A stretch of 64,000 nt of DNA. Origin: Trichomonas vaginalis G3. Taxonomy: Eukaryota > Parabasalia > Trichomonadida > Trichomonadidae. The DNA lies in NCBI RefSeq assembly GCF_026262505.1, contig NC_067205.1, positions 620,001 through 684,000 of the forward strand, read 5' to 3'. Shown here piece after piece: positions 9,481 through 19,251 of the stretch; within the stretch, counting starts at the first letter, position 1; each line of letters starts with the position of its first letter. Under the pieces are notes generated by a model. It was not told the DNA's origin, ran no database searches, and saw only the letters and a list, made by a program, of their open reading frames with translations. The position numbers were made by a program, and so were the translations under genes.

Positions 9481-11331
9481 ATGACTGAAAGACAGCACCA
9501 AGAACCAAAGCCAACAATCATTGGTGATAGGTTTAGAGAGTATTACAAGCGCATATATGTACCAGGAACACTCAGTGAAGAGGAATTTGAGAAAATGCTC
9601 GATGTTTATAAAACTCAACTTCCAACAGTTTTCAGAGTATCCTCAAAAGGTCCAGAAGCAGAACAAGTTCAACGTGAACTTGATGAATACGTAAAAATCT
9701 TGAAAGAAAACAACGTAGATTTCGAAACTCTCGATTATATTCCAAATGATATCGGAAAAATATATAAACTTTCACTTGATAAGAAAGCTCTCAGAAGAGA
9801 CAAGAAGTTTACAGAATTCCATAAATGGCTGAAACTTCATACAAATTTGGGACACTGCCACCGCCAGGAATTTGTCTCAATGATACCACCATTCTTCCTT
9901 GATGTTCATGGCTCGATGGGTGTTTTGGATACTTGTGCTGCTCCAGGCTCAAAAACAACTCAACTCATTGAAATGCTCGATGGCGATGGATACGTCGTTG
10001 CTAACGATGCTGATGTAAAGCGCCTCCATCCTATGGTCCACCAGCTACAGCGCGTTGGTACATACCGTACTCTCGTTATCAATTTTGATGCTCAAAAATT
10101 ACCAGACTTTGAAGAGAAGTTCGATAGAGTACTTTGCGATGTACCATGCACAGGTGATGGCACAATCCGTAAAAACATCAAATGCGCCGAAACTTTCAAA
10201 TTAAACGGAGGAACTTCATTACACTCAACACAACGCAAGATTCTTAAGCGCGGTCTCGAACTTACAAAGGTTGGTGGATTGTGCGTTTACAGTACATGCT
10301 CAATGAACCCAATCGAAGACGAAGCAGTCGTAAATTCAGTATTACTCGAAACAGGCGACGCCGTTGAGATCGTTGACGTTTCAGATAAATTCCCTAACTT
10401 GATCAGACACAAAGGACTTACAAATTGGCCAGTTTTCGATGCCCAAATGGAAAATGAATTCCATGAGTACAAAGAACCATCAGAAGTACCTCACGAACGC
10501 ATCCAATATGCTCACCCAACACATTTCCCACAGCCACAAGTCCCAGGACTCGAGCATTGCATGCATTTCTTCCCTCATGACCAAGATTCCGGAGGTTTCT
10601 TCGTCACAGTGCTCAGAAAAGTCAAAGAATTCGATCGTCTTACAGAGCAGCCATCAGAAAAGAAGCCGTTAAGAGAAGCCGCTTATATCGCGATGCAAGA
10701 AGCCGCTCCTGATGTTTTGAAGTTCATTTCCGATACATACGGTTTCAAAGAAAATTTCCCAAGCGATTGTGTCTTTGTTCGCGACGATAACAAAGTTAAA
10801 AATATTTCGTTATGCGTCAAACCTCTTGCAGATATCATCAGGAAATACGGCTCAATACCATTAAGAGTTGTTTCTCTTGGCTCCAGGATATTCACATATA
10901 AAGGATTTGGCAAGGAAAAGGAAAACAAAGCTGCATATCCTGCATTAGAAGGAATTTTAGATGTTATCAAGTACGCAACAAAGAGAGTATACAAGGTAAC
11001 ACCTGAAGAAATGCTTTTGTTGCTCCATTCCATTCCAAATGCTCTTGGATATTCAAGATTATCAGAAAATACAAGGAATACCTTCGAAAATTCAGGCATT
11101 GAAGGTGCAATTGTTATGATTGATGGAACTAACTATGCTTACGGTGGAATGACCTTCGAACACAGCGTTGTTCTCTATGCAAGATCTGATTTAGTTACTG
11201 TCGAAGTAGAAAAGCTTAAACAGTCATATCCAAGCCTTGTTGAATACGAAAAAGTCCTTGAAGAAAACAATAAAAAGTTCAAGGAAGAACAAAAGGCAAA
11301 ACAAGCTGCAGCCAAGAAGAAAGAAGAATAA
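9481..11331 (+). CDS. NSUN2-like RNA cytosine-5 methyltransferase
   Basis: 616 residues from ATG 9481. The Rossmann SAM-binding motif LDTCAAPGSKT is at 149-159. Two catalytic cysteines typical of RNA m5C methyltransferases are present: Cys223 in DVPCTGDGT and Cys273 in YSTCSMNPIEDEAVV; the former releases, the latter attacks C6 of the target cytosine. RQEFVSMIPP (128-137) is the NSUN2/Trm4 signature region. The long C-terminal part (about 380-600) fits the NSUN2 extension, and the end is lysine-rich (AAAKKKEE). Human NSUN2 (767 residues) and yeast Trm4 modify tRNAs. Expected nuclear. Stop followed by AAAATATAC; short 3' spacer. Confidence 0.93.
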   Translation: MTERQHQEPKPTIIGDRFREYYKRIYVPGTLSEEEFEKMLDVYKTQLPTVFRVSSKGPEAEQVQRELDEYVKILKENNVDFETLDYIPNDIGKIYKLSLDKKALRRDKKFTEFHKWLKLHTNLGHCHRQEFVSMIPPFFLDVHGSMGVLDTCAAPGSKTTQLIEMLDGDGYVVANDADVKRLHPMVHQLQRVGTYRTLVINFDAQKLPDFEEKFDRVLCDVPCTGDGTIRKNIKCAETFKLNGGTSLHSTQRKILKRGLELTKVGGLCVYSTCSMNPIEDEAVVNSVLLETGDAVEIVDVSDKFPNLIRHKGLTNWPVFDAQMENEFHEYKEPSEVPHERIQYAHPTHFPQPQVPGLEHCMHFFPHDQDSGGFFVTVLRKVKEFDRLTEQPSEKKPLREAAYIAMQEAAPDVLKFISDTYGFKENFPSDCVFVRDDNKVKNISLCVKPLADIIRKYGSIPLRVVSLGSRIFTYKGFGKEKENKAAYPALEGILDVIKYATKRVYKVTPEEMLLLLHSIPNALGYSRLSENTRNTFENSGIEGAIVMIDGTNYAYGGMTFEHSVVLYARSDLVTVEVEKLKQSYPSLVEYEKVLEENNKKFKEEQKAKQAAAKKKEE

Positions 11332-11510
11332 AAATATACTGTTATATTTGATTTAACTAATTAATTTGTTTTTGTCCTATAAATGTTAATAAATTTAAAA
11401 CATTGATCAATAATTTTGAAAATTAGTAGTTTATTTGTGAGATACATCAAAAATTTGTAATATGTAAACACTGTGTTTCAGATTTATTCTATTGTTTTTT
11501 CAGTATTTGA

Positions 11511-14500
11511 ATGGTTTCTTGGGGATGCGAACTCCTCAATTGGATTCCACCCGGAATTTCTGGTGCAAACATGCATGCTATCACTTCAAATACCAAATAC
11601 TTTGGATACAGCTCTTTTTACTCTGTTTTCATCTTCCGAATTAATAATTTTTCATTACAATATACTTATTCTACGAATAAGAAGACTATTATTTCTATGG
11701 AGCTTAATCCCATTAAGAAATCAATCATTGCTATATCGTTTAACAACAATGTTACTGCAATTTATGACATTATTGATAACAAAAAATTAGCAAAATTCAG
11801 AACATCAAGTAAAGTTATATCCATGACATGGATTAAGCGCGGAGTCTACTTAGCACTATACACAAAAGAGAATTACGCAGTTCATATCATTTCCCCACTC
11901 AGTGATCCAGAGCCACATTATCTTACAACAGTTCCATTTGAATGTCATTTTTTAAAATCCATCATTGGAGATACAATTGTTTTTATTTTTGCAAATTCAA
12001 ACGGTAATGCACAGTTTTACCGTGTTACTGACGATGAATTCATTGATACTACGATAGACTACGGTAAGGAAATTGTCTCTGTATCAGTAGATCACAAAAA
12101 TGTCAATCACGTCTTGATTGTTTTTCGAGATGGAACGAAAAAGATATACGACGTCAGCGAAGATATCAATGAAATCAGTGCTATCACTGGTGGCGACTGG
12201 AATTTGAGCACTGGATGCTGGGTAAATCTTCCGGCAGGACATTTCATCACTGGTGACCAAGAATCAGGTATTATCAGGCTGTGGTCACCAGCAAATAGTT
12301 CTCCAATTGAATCTTTTAATGTTTATACTTATGGATTCAGATTAATACAGAAAATTAAGAAAAATTTCTTTTTATGCGTCTTCAATGACAACAGAATAGC
12401 AGTTTGCAACATGAGAACACATGAATTAGACTGGAGTATTGCATCGAGCCACAGCAATACCATCTTTTGCTCAAAATTTGACCCAAATCAAAATAATATT
12501 TTATATTCTGCGGGTGCAGATGGAATTTTCGTGATCCATGATATTGACAAGCATGAAAATATCGTAGCTATCAGATTGAAAGATATCCAATACGATGGGA
12601 AAAATTCAATTATGTGCATGGACATTTGTAAAAGCGGAGTTTACGCAATATTAGGTTTGAGGAGTGGCTACATAGTCCTAATAAACCTAAGAACATACTC
12701 CATCAAGACACAATACAAAATTTCTGACAATGCAATTTTAGATTTATCAATAAATCCATCGGATGAGGCCGATTTACTTCTATGGACCGATGGACCACAG
12801 ATACTACGTGTTGATAGAGATACAGGTGCTATAACACAATCATACATCTCTCCACATGATTCACATTGTGCTTTCTTTTCAAAATTCACTCCAAATTTGT
12901 TTGCAACAGCTTGTGACGGCGGATACGTCGATATCTACAGAGAAGACAAAGTAACGACCTTCAAATGGGGAGATAATCCTTATCTGCACTTGTGTTGGAG
13001 TCTACACGATGACAAAACATTGATTGTTGCAACAGAAGACGGATTAATATTTAAAACTGATGTTTCAACAGAAGATGGATATTTTACTTGCATAGGAACA
13101 CACAGATGCAAAGTAAGAGCTATGGCCTTCCATCCAATATTCGATAACATTGTTGTGACTGGCGGTTACGACGGTTTTATTCAATTTTATGACATTGAAA
13201 AAAGAATTATTTTATTGAGATTTTTTGCGCATGTTAATTATATTTACAGTGTTGAGTTCTGTCCTACGAATCCATTTTCTATAATAACAAGTGGAAGAGA
13301 CTCAACAGTAAGATTTTGGTCTTTGGAAGTAATTTTTTACAATCAAATTATTGATTTTGTTTTGTCAAACAAAAACTTGTATTTAAGACCAATTTGCGGA
13401 TATTTCAAGCTGATGAAACTAGTCAACAGCATGAAGAACCAGAAACAGGACTTCGTGAATGGAGACATTGTCCACATCAAAGACAAAATTGAAGTTGAAA
13501 ATGAAATTAAAAGAAAATCGAAAGCGAGAAAATCAAAAGAAAAACTTTTGAAATTGGCAGAAAAATCACTTTTAATGGGTGATAACAAGAAATACTGCCA
13601 GATTCTCTTCGATCTGGGAGAATATGATAAATGCCTGGCAACTGCTCCTTCGGTTTCTTTCGAATATTGGCAAGAAATGACAAATAAAGTGTCAGAAATT
13701 GTCAAAAATCCAACAGAAAAAGCCATTTACAAAATGTATTATGGTGACATGAAAAGTGCTGCAGAAATATATGCAGCCAATGATGATTTCACATCTTCAT
13801 TTCTTTGCATTTCGACGGCAACTCTCCAGAAGAATTCTCCAACAGTGATTTCTTCTCAGAAAAATGAAAGTGAAGTTGAAAGTCAGCCATATTTGTTGGA
13901 TTTGAGTGATATGAAGCAAATTGATGAGAAGACATACTTGTTGGCAAGTCAAGCTGCAAAGGAAGCTCTACAAAAAGGTGAAATTTATATGGCTGCATCA
14001 TATTTTCTTTCCATAGGAGATTATTATCAGGCTTTGTCAATTTTAACTCGTTGCGGAGAACTTTTTTGCGCTGTTACAATTGATAGAAGTCTGCATTTGC
14101 ATGATAACAAACTCAGAGAAAGATTTGCTCGTCTGGTTTTGTCAAACGTCAAAACGAAAGCTGCTTTCGATGGATTGACGCAAGAAAGCAAATGGAAAGT
14201 TATGTCAAGTTTGTATTTCAAAAGTGACGAAATCCGTGAAAAGTTTTTGGCGGAAACAGAGGTAAAAATGCCAACTAATGAGCCAAACCCTGATAATCCT
14301 GTTGAGAAGAGTTTTTACTACTTATACCAGTTCAGATACGGAGATGCTGTTATTTTATCTGTGAATGAACTTCAAAAACAATTCACTCAAAAAGAATTTG
14401 ATTACGATTACTGTGGTAAATTTGTTGAGATTTTGGAGCTATTTCCTATCGCAAATATAGGAATTGCGTTGTCTGCTGCTGCAAGAGGAGTAGCATTGTA

Positions 14501-14837
14501 TTACCACGCGTACAAAGCTGCTTGGAAAGGCTATGTTTGGTGTTTCGAACATATTTTCGCTGAGATTGAAACATTGTCAGCAAATGTTGATTGGTTTCAC
14601 GTTTTGGTTGAGAACCTACAGGTTTTAAGAGATTTCGTTAACAAGAAACCGCAATGCACAATTAATTATTGTGGTAGATTCACTCCAAATCCAAATGTTA
14701 ACAGAAATCACGAAAAAATCTCTTATGGAGCGAATTTGGAAACAAAAGAAGGATTAGTTGTTTCTCATTTGAATGCACTACAATGGAAAGACTTAACATC
14801 TTTCCCTGTGCAATTCGACTATGTTAGATTGTTTTAA
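11511..14837 (+). CDS. Large WD40-repeat protein, WDR17-like
   Basis: 1108 residues. The N-terminal 600 or so residues carry many beta-propeller repeats, the clearest being NIVVTGGYDGFIQFYDIEKR followed by HVNYIYSVEFCPTNPFSII and SGRDSTVRFWSLE, and ILYSAGADGIFVIHDIDK. The C-terminal 450 residues are helical and TPR-like (KYCQILFDLGEYDKCLATA, YMAASYFLSIGDYYQALSIL). Two propellers followed by a helical tail is the layout of WDR17 and Gemin5; the early stretch TYSTNKKTIISMELNP resembles WDR17 more, but I cannot exclude Gemin5. Probably a scaffold; no catalytic motif. ATG 11511 is the first in frame after a stop-rich leader. Confidence 0.8.
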   Translation: MVSWGCELLNWIPPGISGANMHAITSNTKYFGYSSFYSVFIFRINNFSLQYTYSTNKKTIISMELNPIKKSIIAISFNNNVTAIYDIIDNKKLAKFRTSSKVISMTWIKRGVYLALYTKENYAVHIISPLSDPEPHYLTTVPFECHFLKSIIGDTIVFIFANSNGNAQFYRVTDDEFIDTTIDYGKEIVSVSVDHKNVNHVLIVFRDGTKKIYDVSEDINEISAITGGDWNLSTGCWVNLPAGHFITGDQESGIIRLWSPANSSPIESFNVYTYGFRLIQKIKKNFFLCVFNDNRIAVCNMRTHELDWSIASSHSNTIFCSKFDPNQNNILYSAGADGIFVIHDIDKHENIVAIRLKDIQYDGKNSIMCMDICKSGVYAILGLRSGYIVLINLRTYSIKTQYKISDNAILDLSINPSDEADLLLWTDGPQILRVDRDTGAITQSYISPHDSHCAFFSKFTPNLFATACDGGYVDIYREDKVTTFKWGDNPYLHLCWSLHDDKTLIVATEDGLIFKTDVSTEDGYFTCIGTHRCKVRAMAFHPIFDNIVVTGGYDGFIQFYDIEKRIILLRFFAHVNYIYSVEFCPTNPFSIITSGRDSTVRFWSLEVIFYNQIIDFVLSNKNLYLRPICGYFKLMKLVNSMKNQKQDFVNGDIVHIKDKIEVENEIKRKSKARKSKEKLLKLAEKSLLMGDNKKYCQILFDLGEYDKCLATAPSVSFEYWQEMTNKVSEIVKNPTEKAIYKMYYGDMKSAAEIYAANDDFTSSFLCISTATLQKNSPTVISSQKNESEVESQPYLLDLSDMKQIDEKTYLLASQAAKEALQKGEIYMAASYFLSIGDYYQALSILTRCGELFCAVTIDRSLHLHDNKLRERFARLVLSNVKTKAAFDGLTQESKWKVMSSLYFKSDEIREKFLAETEVKMPTNEPNPDNPVEKSFYYLYQFRYGDAVILSVNELQKQFTQKEFDYDYCGKFVEILELFPIANIGIALSAAARGVALYYHAYKAAWKGYVWCFEHIFAEIETLSANVDWFHVLVENLQVLRDFVNKKPQCTINYCGRFTPNPNVNRNHEKISYGANLETKEGLVVSHLNALQWKDLTSFPVQFDYVRLF

Positions 14838-15112
14838 ATTAATTTATTATTTATTTTTGTTTGTTTATATACTAAATAAATTTATCTAATTAAGTGATAT
14901 TTCTTTGGAAATAGGTGTTCACTATGTTAATTTGAGAACTTTGGAATTCATCATTCCAAAATTATTTTTGAAATTGAAAAGGATTAGAAACGCTCAGAAG
15001 TACAAAAGTTTTTGCACCTTCGATTTGAATATATGTATAATTAGGGAAAAAATTAGAATTGGATTTCAAAATAAAAAAAAACAAAATTTGTAGTAGACGA
15101 GAAGCACAAAAT

Positions 15113-15532
15113 TTAGAATTGGAGTGGCTTGAAGAACCATGCCATCTTGTTGTTAAGATACTTCTGGCGGAGAACGGAAGCGTATTCTGTAAGGAGAGCC
15201 TTCTTAGCTGGGGCATCCTTAAGAGCAGCAACAACCTTCTCTACAGAGATCTTCTTGAAGAAGTCCTCATCCTTGACGTTGTGGCGTGTAAGCATAACGT
15301 GGTTGAAGTTAACAGCCTTAACGAAGAGCTTAACTTGTGTCTTCTTGACAAGAACTTCTGTTGGCATATCCTTTGTAACCTTCTTTGGATACTTCTCGAT
15401 ACCCATGACGATGGCATAAGGGAACTTGCGATCTTCTGTGCCTTCTGGATAAGCAGCAAGGACGACAGCCTTCTTGCCGGCATGGCGACCCTGGAGCATA
15501 ACAACGAAGCGGCCTGCTTGGAGAAGAGACAT
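15113..15532 (-). CDS. RPL27: 60S ribosomal protein eL27
   Basis: 139 residues, close to the usual length for eL27 (about 136). The KOW motif is at the N-terminus (FVVMLQGRHAGKKAVVLAA), followed by the family stretches FPYAIVMGIEKYPKKVTK and VKLFVKAVNFNHVMLTR, and the family-typical ending WFFKPLQF. Structural protein of the large subunit. C-rich, biased codons fit high expression. Only 91 bases separate its ATG from the stop of the lipid kinase gene, so its promoter must lie within that short gap; CCTTTTT sits just before the ATG. Confidence 0.97.
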   Translation of the reverse strand: MSLLQAGRFVVMLQGRHAGKKAVVLAAYPEGTEDRKFPYAIVMGIEKYPKKVTKDMPTEVLVKKTQVKLFVKAVNFNHVMLTRHNVKDEDFFKKISVEKVVAALKDAPAKKALLTEYASVLRQKYLNNKMAWFFKPLQF

Positions 15533-15535
15533 TCG

Positions 15536-15542
15536 AAAAAGG
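15536..15542 (-). promoter_or_regulatory. CCTTTTT motif before the eL27 start
   Basis: Lies 3-10 bases before the ATG on the minus strand, within the 91-base gap. Same motif and spacing as before eIF4A; possibly the CCTTT-type transcription start element of T. vaginalis. Confidence 0.45.
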
Positions 15543-15623
15543 ATAATCGAAGCCGATTATTTTCCTCTCAATATTATTTCCAAAACTAAAACTTATAAAA
15601 AACATCAGATAGAAATGAGATTT

Positions 15624-16538
15624 TTAGCAAATAACTTTGAGGCTTCGTGGCTCCATGGAAATGGTTAGTTCTTTAACAGGCTTATCGATTTCACCATCAC
15701 GATGAATCGGCAATTCAACATCTGAGCTTATTTGCAATTTCTTGCAGCGAAATGTTGTTACTTCTTTAAGAAAAGTATGTCTTCCAGAAAATGCAAGTGG
15801 AAGAACACAAATCAACTTAGGGATGTTAATTCCATCAACAATGCAAACATCAAACATATCATCAAAAGGATCTGCAGTTGGAGCAAGTCTTAAGCCTCCT
15901 CCTTCGCAAATGTTATTCATAATTGCACAGAAGAAACACTTATCAACTGTTATTGACTTTTCATCATCAATTGTTGCAGTGAGTTTCAATGGTTTGAAAG
16001 TGAAGATTTGTTGAATGCAAACTATTGCATATGTTAGAAATCCAAGATGAAATTTATTGAAAAATGCCTTTAAAGGAGAAGAATTAGCTTTTGCACATAT
16101 GTATGCATCAAGTCCAATTCCACAACTGTTTGCAAATTTGTATGTTCCATTCGAGCATCTCATTCTTCCGATACTCATATCTTTGATATTCTTGGAATAA
16201 AGAATATTTTCAAGGGCTTTCTTGGTTTTAACAGGCAAATTGAGTCCTCTTGCAAAATCATTTGCAGAACCGGTTGGAATATATCCAAATCTTACTTTTT
16301 CAAAATTATTGATACCATTAATGACTTCATTAACAGTTCCATCGCCACCAACAGCAACAATTGTTTTATTACCTGGTTCTTCGCATACCTTTGATGCAAT
16401 TTTAATTGCATGGTATGGATAATTCGTAAAAAAGACCTTGTAATTGATACGAAGTCTCTTGAGTTCTTTTTCTACAGACTTCCAAACAACTCTTCCATGA
16501 TTTGAGCGTGATGATGGGTTGACAATAAAGAAATACAT
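15624..16538 (-). CDS. Lipid kinase with DAGK catalytic domain
   Basis: 304 residues. DAGK_cat fold: FFIVNPSSRSNHG at the start, the nucleotide-binding VAVGGDGTVNEVING (62-75), and GYIPTGSANDFARGL (85-99). NSCGIGLDAY and a beta-rich C-terminal half complete the two-domain layout shared by bacterial YegS/DgkB, sphingosine kinases and ceramide kinases. It should phosphorylate diacylglycerol or a sphingoid base with ATP; substrate cannot be told. No C1, PH or signal sequence, so it is a short soluble form, more like YegS/DgkB than metazoan DAG kinases. Upstream of and co-directional with eL27. Confidence 0.9.
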   Translation of the reverse strand: MYFFIVNPSSRSNHGRVVWKSVEKELKRLRINYKVFFTNYPYHAIKIASKVCEEPGNKTIVAVGGDGTVNEVINGINNFEKVRFGYIPTGSANDFARGLNLPVKTKKALENILYSKNIKDMSIGRMRCSNGTYKFANSCGIGLDAYICAKANSSPLKAFFNKFHLGFLTYAIVCIQQIFTFKPLKLTATIDDEKSITVDKCFFCAIMNNICEGGGLRLAPTADPFDDMFDVCIVDGINIPKLICVLPLAFSGRHTFLKEVTTFRCKKLQISSDVELPIHRDGEIDKPVKELTISMEPRSLKVIC

Positions 16539-16899
16539 TACGATTACGCGAAAACAAATAAAAATTCAAGGTGACAAAAATTTTCAATAGCATTTCAACT
16601 TTTTCTAAGAAGTCAAAACCTTGAAAGAGGAATAGTATAGCAACCATTAAGTGATTTGTGCACAGAATTAAATTGTGAAGTATTGAAAAATGAATCTTAT
16701 CGTATTTAAATTTTTCTGATTACAATTATTAATCGTATCTACTTCGATCTTCACTCAAATTTCAAGAACTACGAGCTATGAAGAGTTCATGATACTTGCA
16801 TGCTAATGATTGAAATCGAGAAGCGGACAAGCTCTCTAATTGCATCGAGAGGAGAAAAATTGAAAAAAGAAAAAAAAATAAACAAATGAGAAAAAAAGA
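16539..16899. other. Gene-free spacer
   Basis: AT-rich upstream region of the lipid kinase gene and 3' flank of the tRNA. Ends in an A-rich run which on the minus strand is the T-tract ending tRNA transcription. Confidence 0.5.
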
Positions 16900-16972
16900 G
16901 CCAGTGGCGGGACTCGAACCCGCAACCCCAAGATTAAGAGTCTTATGCTCTATCCGGTTGAGCTACACAGGC
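16900..16972 (-). tRNA. tRNA-Lys (CTT)
   Basis: Cloverleaf on the minus strand: acceptor GCCTGTG; D-arm GCTC/GAGC; anticodon stem TAAGA/TCTTG with loop CTCTTAA, anticodon CTT at plus-strand 16936-16938; T-arm GCGGG-TTCGAGT-CCCGC; acceptor 3' strand CACTGGC. The internal box sequences (TAGCTCAACCGG, GGTTCGAGTCC) are good. There is one U-U mismatch at acceptor pair 4-69, and the discriminator would be U. A T7 run follows for polymerase III termination. No intron. Confidence 0.9.
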
Positions 16973-17175
16973 TTTACATTTCCTTGAAATTAATTCTACT
17001 ACAACATGAAAAATGAAGAGCAATCTCTCAAAATTTGAAATGCTTTCAAAAAATTAACTTATTGAATAGTTTACACGCAGAATTTATCTTCGTGATTTTG
17101 ATTAACATCCTTGTCTACATGATATAATATTTTTATTCAAAAGTGTCAACGATACCACGAAATTTTATATTTTTT

Positions 17176-18219
17176 ATGAGTCTCTCGGATAAATCCAAAT
17201 CATTATTAGATATACTTGATGATTTGGATGATTCAGATGATATGCAAGTTAATAATCAGTTCAACGTTCATCAAATTGCTCAATCTCAAGACAGTAGACC
17301 TCATACTCCAAGAGGAATGAGGTTCCGTGATGATTCCATTAGGGAAGCAATATTTCAACAGGGGAAAAACAGCGATGGGCTATCACCTCCTAGTGAGAGG
17401 TCAACAGATTGGTCTCAATCATTTAACGGATCTCCAAGAGCTAAAACTCCGCCTACAAATTCTTTAAATAAGCCAAATTGTATTAAATCATCAGCATCTC
17501 TTTCGTCATTCAAAAAACAGGATGGAAAAGTTTTGTTTACTGCAGAGCTATCTCCTGAGCAGAAAAGAATACATCAGCTTGAATTCCAAATTTCCAATTA
17601 TGAACGCCAACTTCTTGAAGAAAGTCAAATTCGCGAGTTATTACTAAAATCTATCCAGAAATTTACACAGGCTTATAATGAAAAATGTCTTAATATTAAG
17701 TCATCAACAATAGCTAACATCGATACTATGATTTCTCGTTTAAATCTCCCAAATCCAAAGTTATCCACTGCACGTTTATTATCACAAGAAATTGACGGCA
17801 TCGTTGCTGAGCCTACTACTGAAATTAAATCACCAAATTCATTTATTTATTCACCAATTCCAAGCTCAAAGAGTCCCAACATAGAAATTCTTGCTAAAGG
17901 TTGTAATGATCTTGCAGATTCTCTAGCAAAAGGGTTCTATGATCAGAAAATTAAAGATTTCGCTGAATTATCCAAATCACCTTCTGAATTTTCAAGACAA
18001 ATTAATTTAATTATTAAAGCGCATGAAAATGGTTTGACAGAACTCAGATCTAAACAAGAAGAATCTAAAAAGCTAGCAGAAACTATTGAACAATATGAAA
18101 ATGAAAGGAGAGTGACAAAAGAAACAATGATTTTAGTCGATAACTTAACAAAGATGATGCAAGACTTTTCAATTCAATCTAGGGAAGAATATGAGGATCT
18201 TATTGAAAATATCCAATAA
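17176..18219 (+). CDS. Hypothetical coiled-coil protein
   Basis: 347 residues from ATG 17176 (an earlier in-frame GTG is not used). I do not recognise a family. The N-terminal 120 residues are disordered: an acidic stretch LLDILDDLDDSDD, then serine/proline-rich sequence with several SP/TP sites (PHTPRG, GSPRAKTPP). Residues about 130-170 form a coiled coil (QKRIHQLEFQISNYERQLLEE), a serine-rich linker follows, and a second coiled coil covers about 250-347 (LRSKQEESKKLAETIEQYEN). The pattern suggests a cytoskeletal or basal-body associated scaffold with proline-directed phosphorylation, but that is only a guess. Confidence 0.75.
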   Translation: MSLSDKSKSLLDILDDLDDSDDMQVNNQFNVHQIAQSQDSRPHTPRGMRFRDDSIREAIFQQGKNSDGLSPPSERSTDWSQSFNGSPRAKTPPTNSLNKPNCIKSSASLSSFKKQDGKVLFTAELSPEQKRIHQLEFQISNYERQLLEESQIRELLLKSIQKFTQAYNEKCLNIKSSTIANIDTMISRLNLPNPKLSTARLLSQEIDGIVAEPTTEIKSPNSFIYSPIPSSKSPNIEILAKGCNDLADSLAKGFYDQKIKDFAELSKSPSEFSRQINLIIKAHENGLTELRSKQEESKKLAETIEQYENERRVTKETMILVDNLTKMMQDFSIQSREEYEDLIENIQ

Positions 18220-18523
18220 ATGTTTATCTGTTATTTATTTTTTGTTCGATTTGTTCTCAATTTTTGAATATATTTGGATCAAGATTCGAATAATTATAGA
18301 CTTTATTAGAAATGATTATACATAAAGTTGCCAAAAGTGTAAGTTCCATAAAAATCTAATAGAATATATTGGTTAAAAAGAGTCATACTTTAAATAAAAT
18401 TGATATTTCGCAATCATATCAAAGGAATTCAATTTTCAAAGTATGTATTGAATTGGTTGAGAATTAAATAAAAGCGACATATCATTTATTCAAATAAATA
18501 GATAGATAGTGTACAATATTCCC
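18220..18523. other. Gene-free spacer
   Basis: Short AT-rich gap between convergent genes; TAAA strings only. Confidence 0.5.
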
Positions 18524-19138
18524 TTAGCAAGCATAAAAATGGTTAAATTCATCAAAATTGTCAAGATCGTTAACAGGATCTAAAAGTAGGTCAATATTTA
18601 TGATCATATCATCAATAGGAAATGAATGATCATCGTTCAACTCGTACTTATCTGTTTCTGACTCATTTTGAGTTCCTGTGTTTACAGCACTTCTTGGATA
18701 TTTCTTTCTTGGTTTTTCAATTGCCATGAATCTAACATTTTCTTTTGTGGCATTACGACGTAACAATTTTCGATATTGGGCCTTAATCATGATATCTGTA
18801 CGGTTTATGAAAAACTTTGAGATCATGCGCCATTTGTGTCCAAACTCTTCTACTTTGCATAGAAGAAGGTAATTCTCCTCTGGGGTAAATATGTCATTAT
18901 TAAGCCCATCACGGAGATAATTTATATATCTATCTTTGCATTGTCTTTTGTTCTTGTTTGACATCATAGATGAAACAAAGCTCCAATTGACCTTTCGCAT
19001 ATCATTATGATAAAACTTTTCTATAACATTTTTCAACTTTTCATCTTCTTCTTTGCTAAACAAGTTATGGCGTCTAAGGTCATCATCTAAGTCATAAAAC
19101 ATATTTTCGGAAGATTCATCACGTGGGGATGACATCAT
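18524..19138 (-). CDS. Myb-like DNA-binding protein
   Basis: 204 residues. Two Myb-like repeats: about 23-70 (NLFSKEEDEKLKNVIEKFY, VNWSFVSSMM, NKRQCKDRYINYL) and about 74-120 (DIFTPEENYLLLCKVEEFGH, KWRMISKFF, IMIKAQYRKLLRR). The rest is charged and ends in an acidic region (SFPIDDMIINIDLLLDPVND) resembling the end of the other Myb protein at 2027, so the two may be distant paralogues. A TCATTT initiator lies 11-16 bases upstream of the ATG at 19138 (plus coordinates 19149-19154). The gene ends the host island, 113 bases from the Maverick terminus. Confidence 0.85.
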   Translation of the reverse strand: MMSSPRDESSENMFYDLDDDLRRHNLFSKEEDEKLKNVIEKFYHNDMRKVNWSFVSSMMSNKNKRQCKDRYINYLRDGLNNDIFTPEENYLLLCKVEEFGHKWRMISKFFINRTDIMIKAQYRKLLRRNATKENVRFMAIEKPRKKYPRSAVNTGTQNESETDKYELNDDHSFPIDDMIINIDLLLDPVNDLDNFDEFNHFYAC

Positions 19139-19251
19139 TATGATAAATAAATGATTGTAAGGAATTGTTAGATTCTACGGATAAAATTTTAAATTAACCT
19201 CGTAAAATTCAAATTCAAAGACTTTTTTATGTGATTTATTTAGGTCAGGTA

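Noticed and set aside
15059-15605. Five overlapping open frames across eL27
   Set aside because: Shadows of the strongly biased eL27 gene; only the 139-residue frame has a ribosomal-protein sequence.
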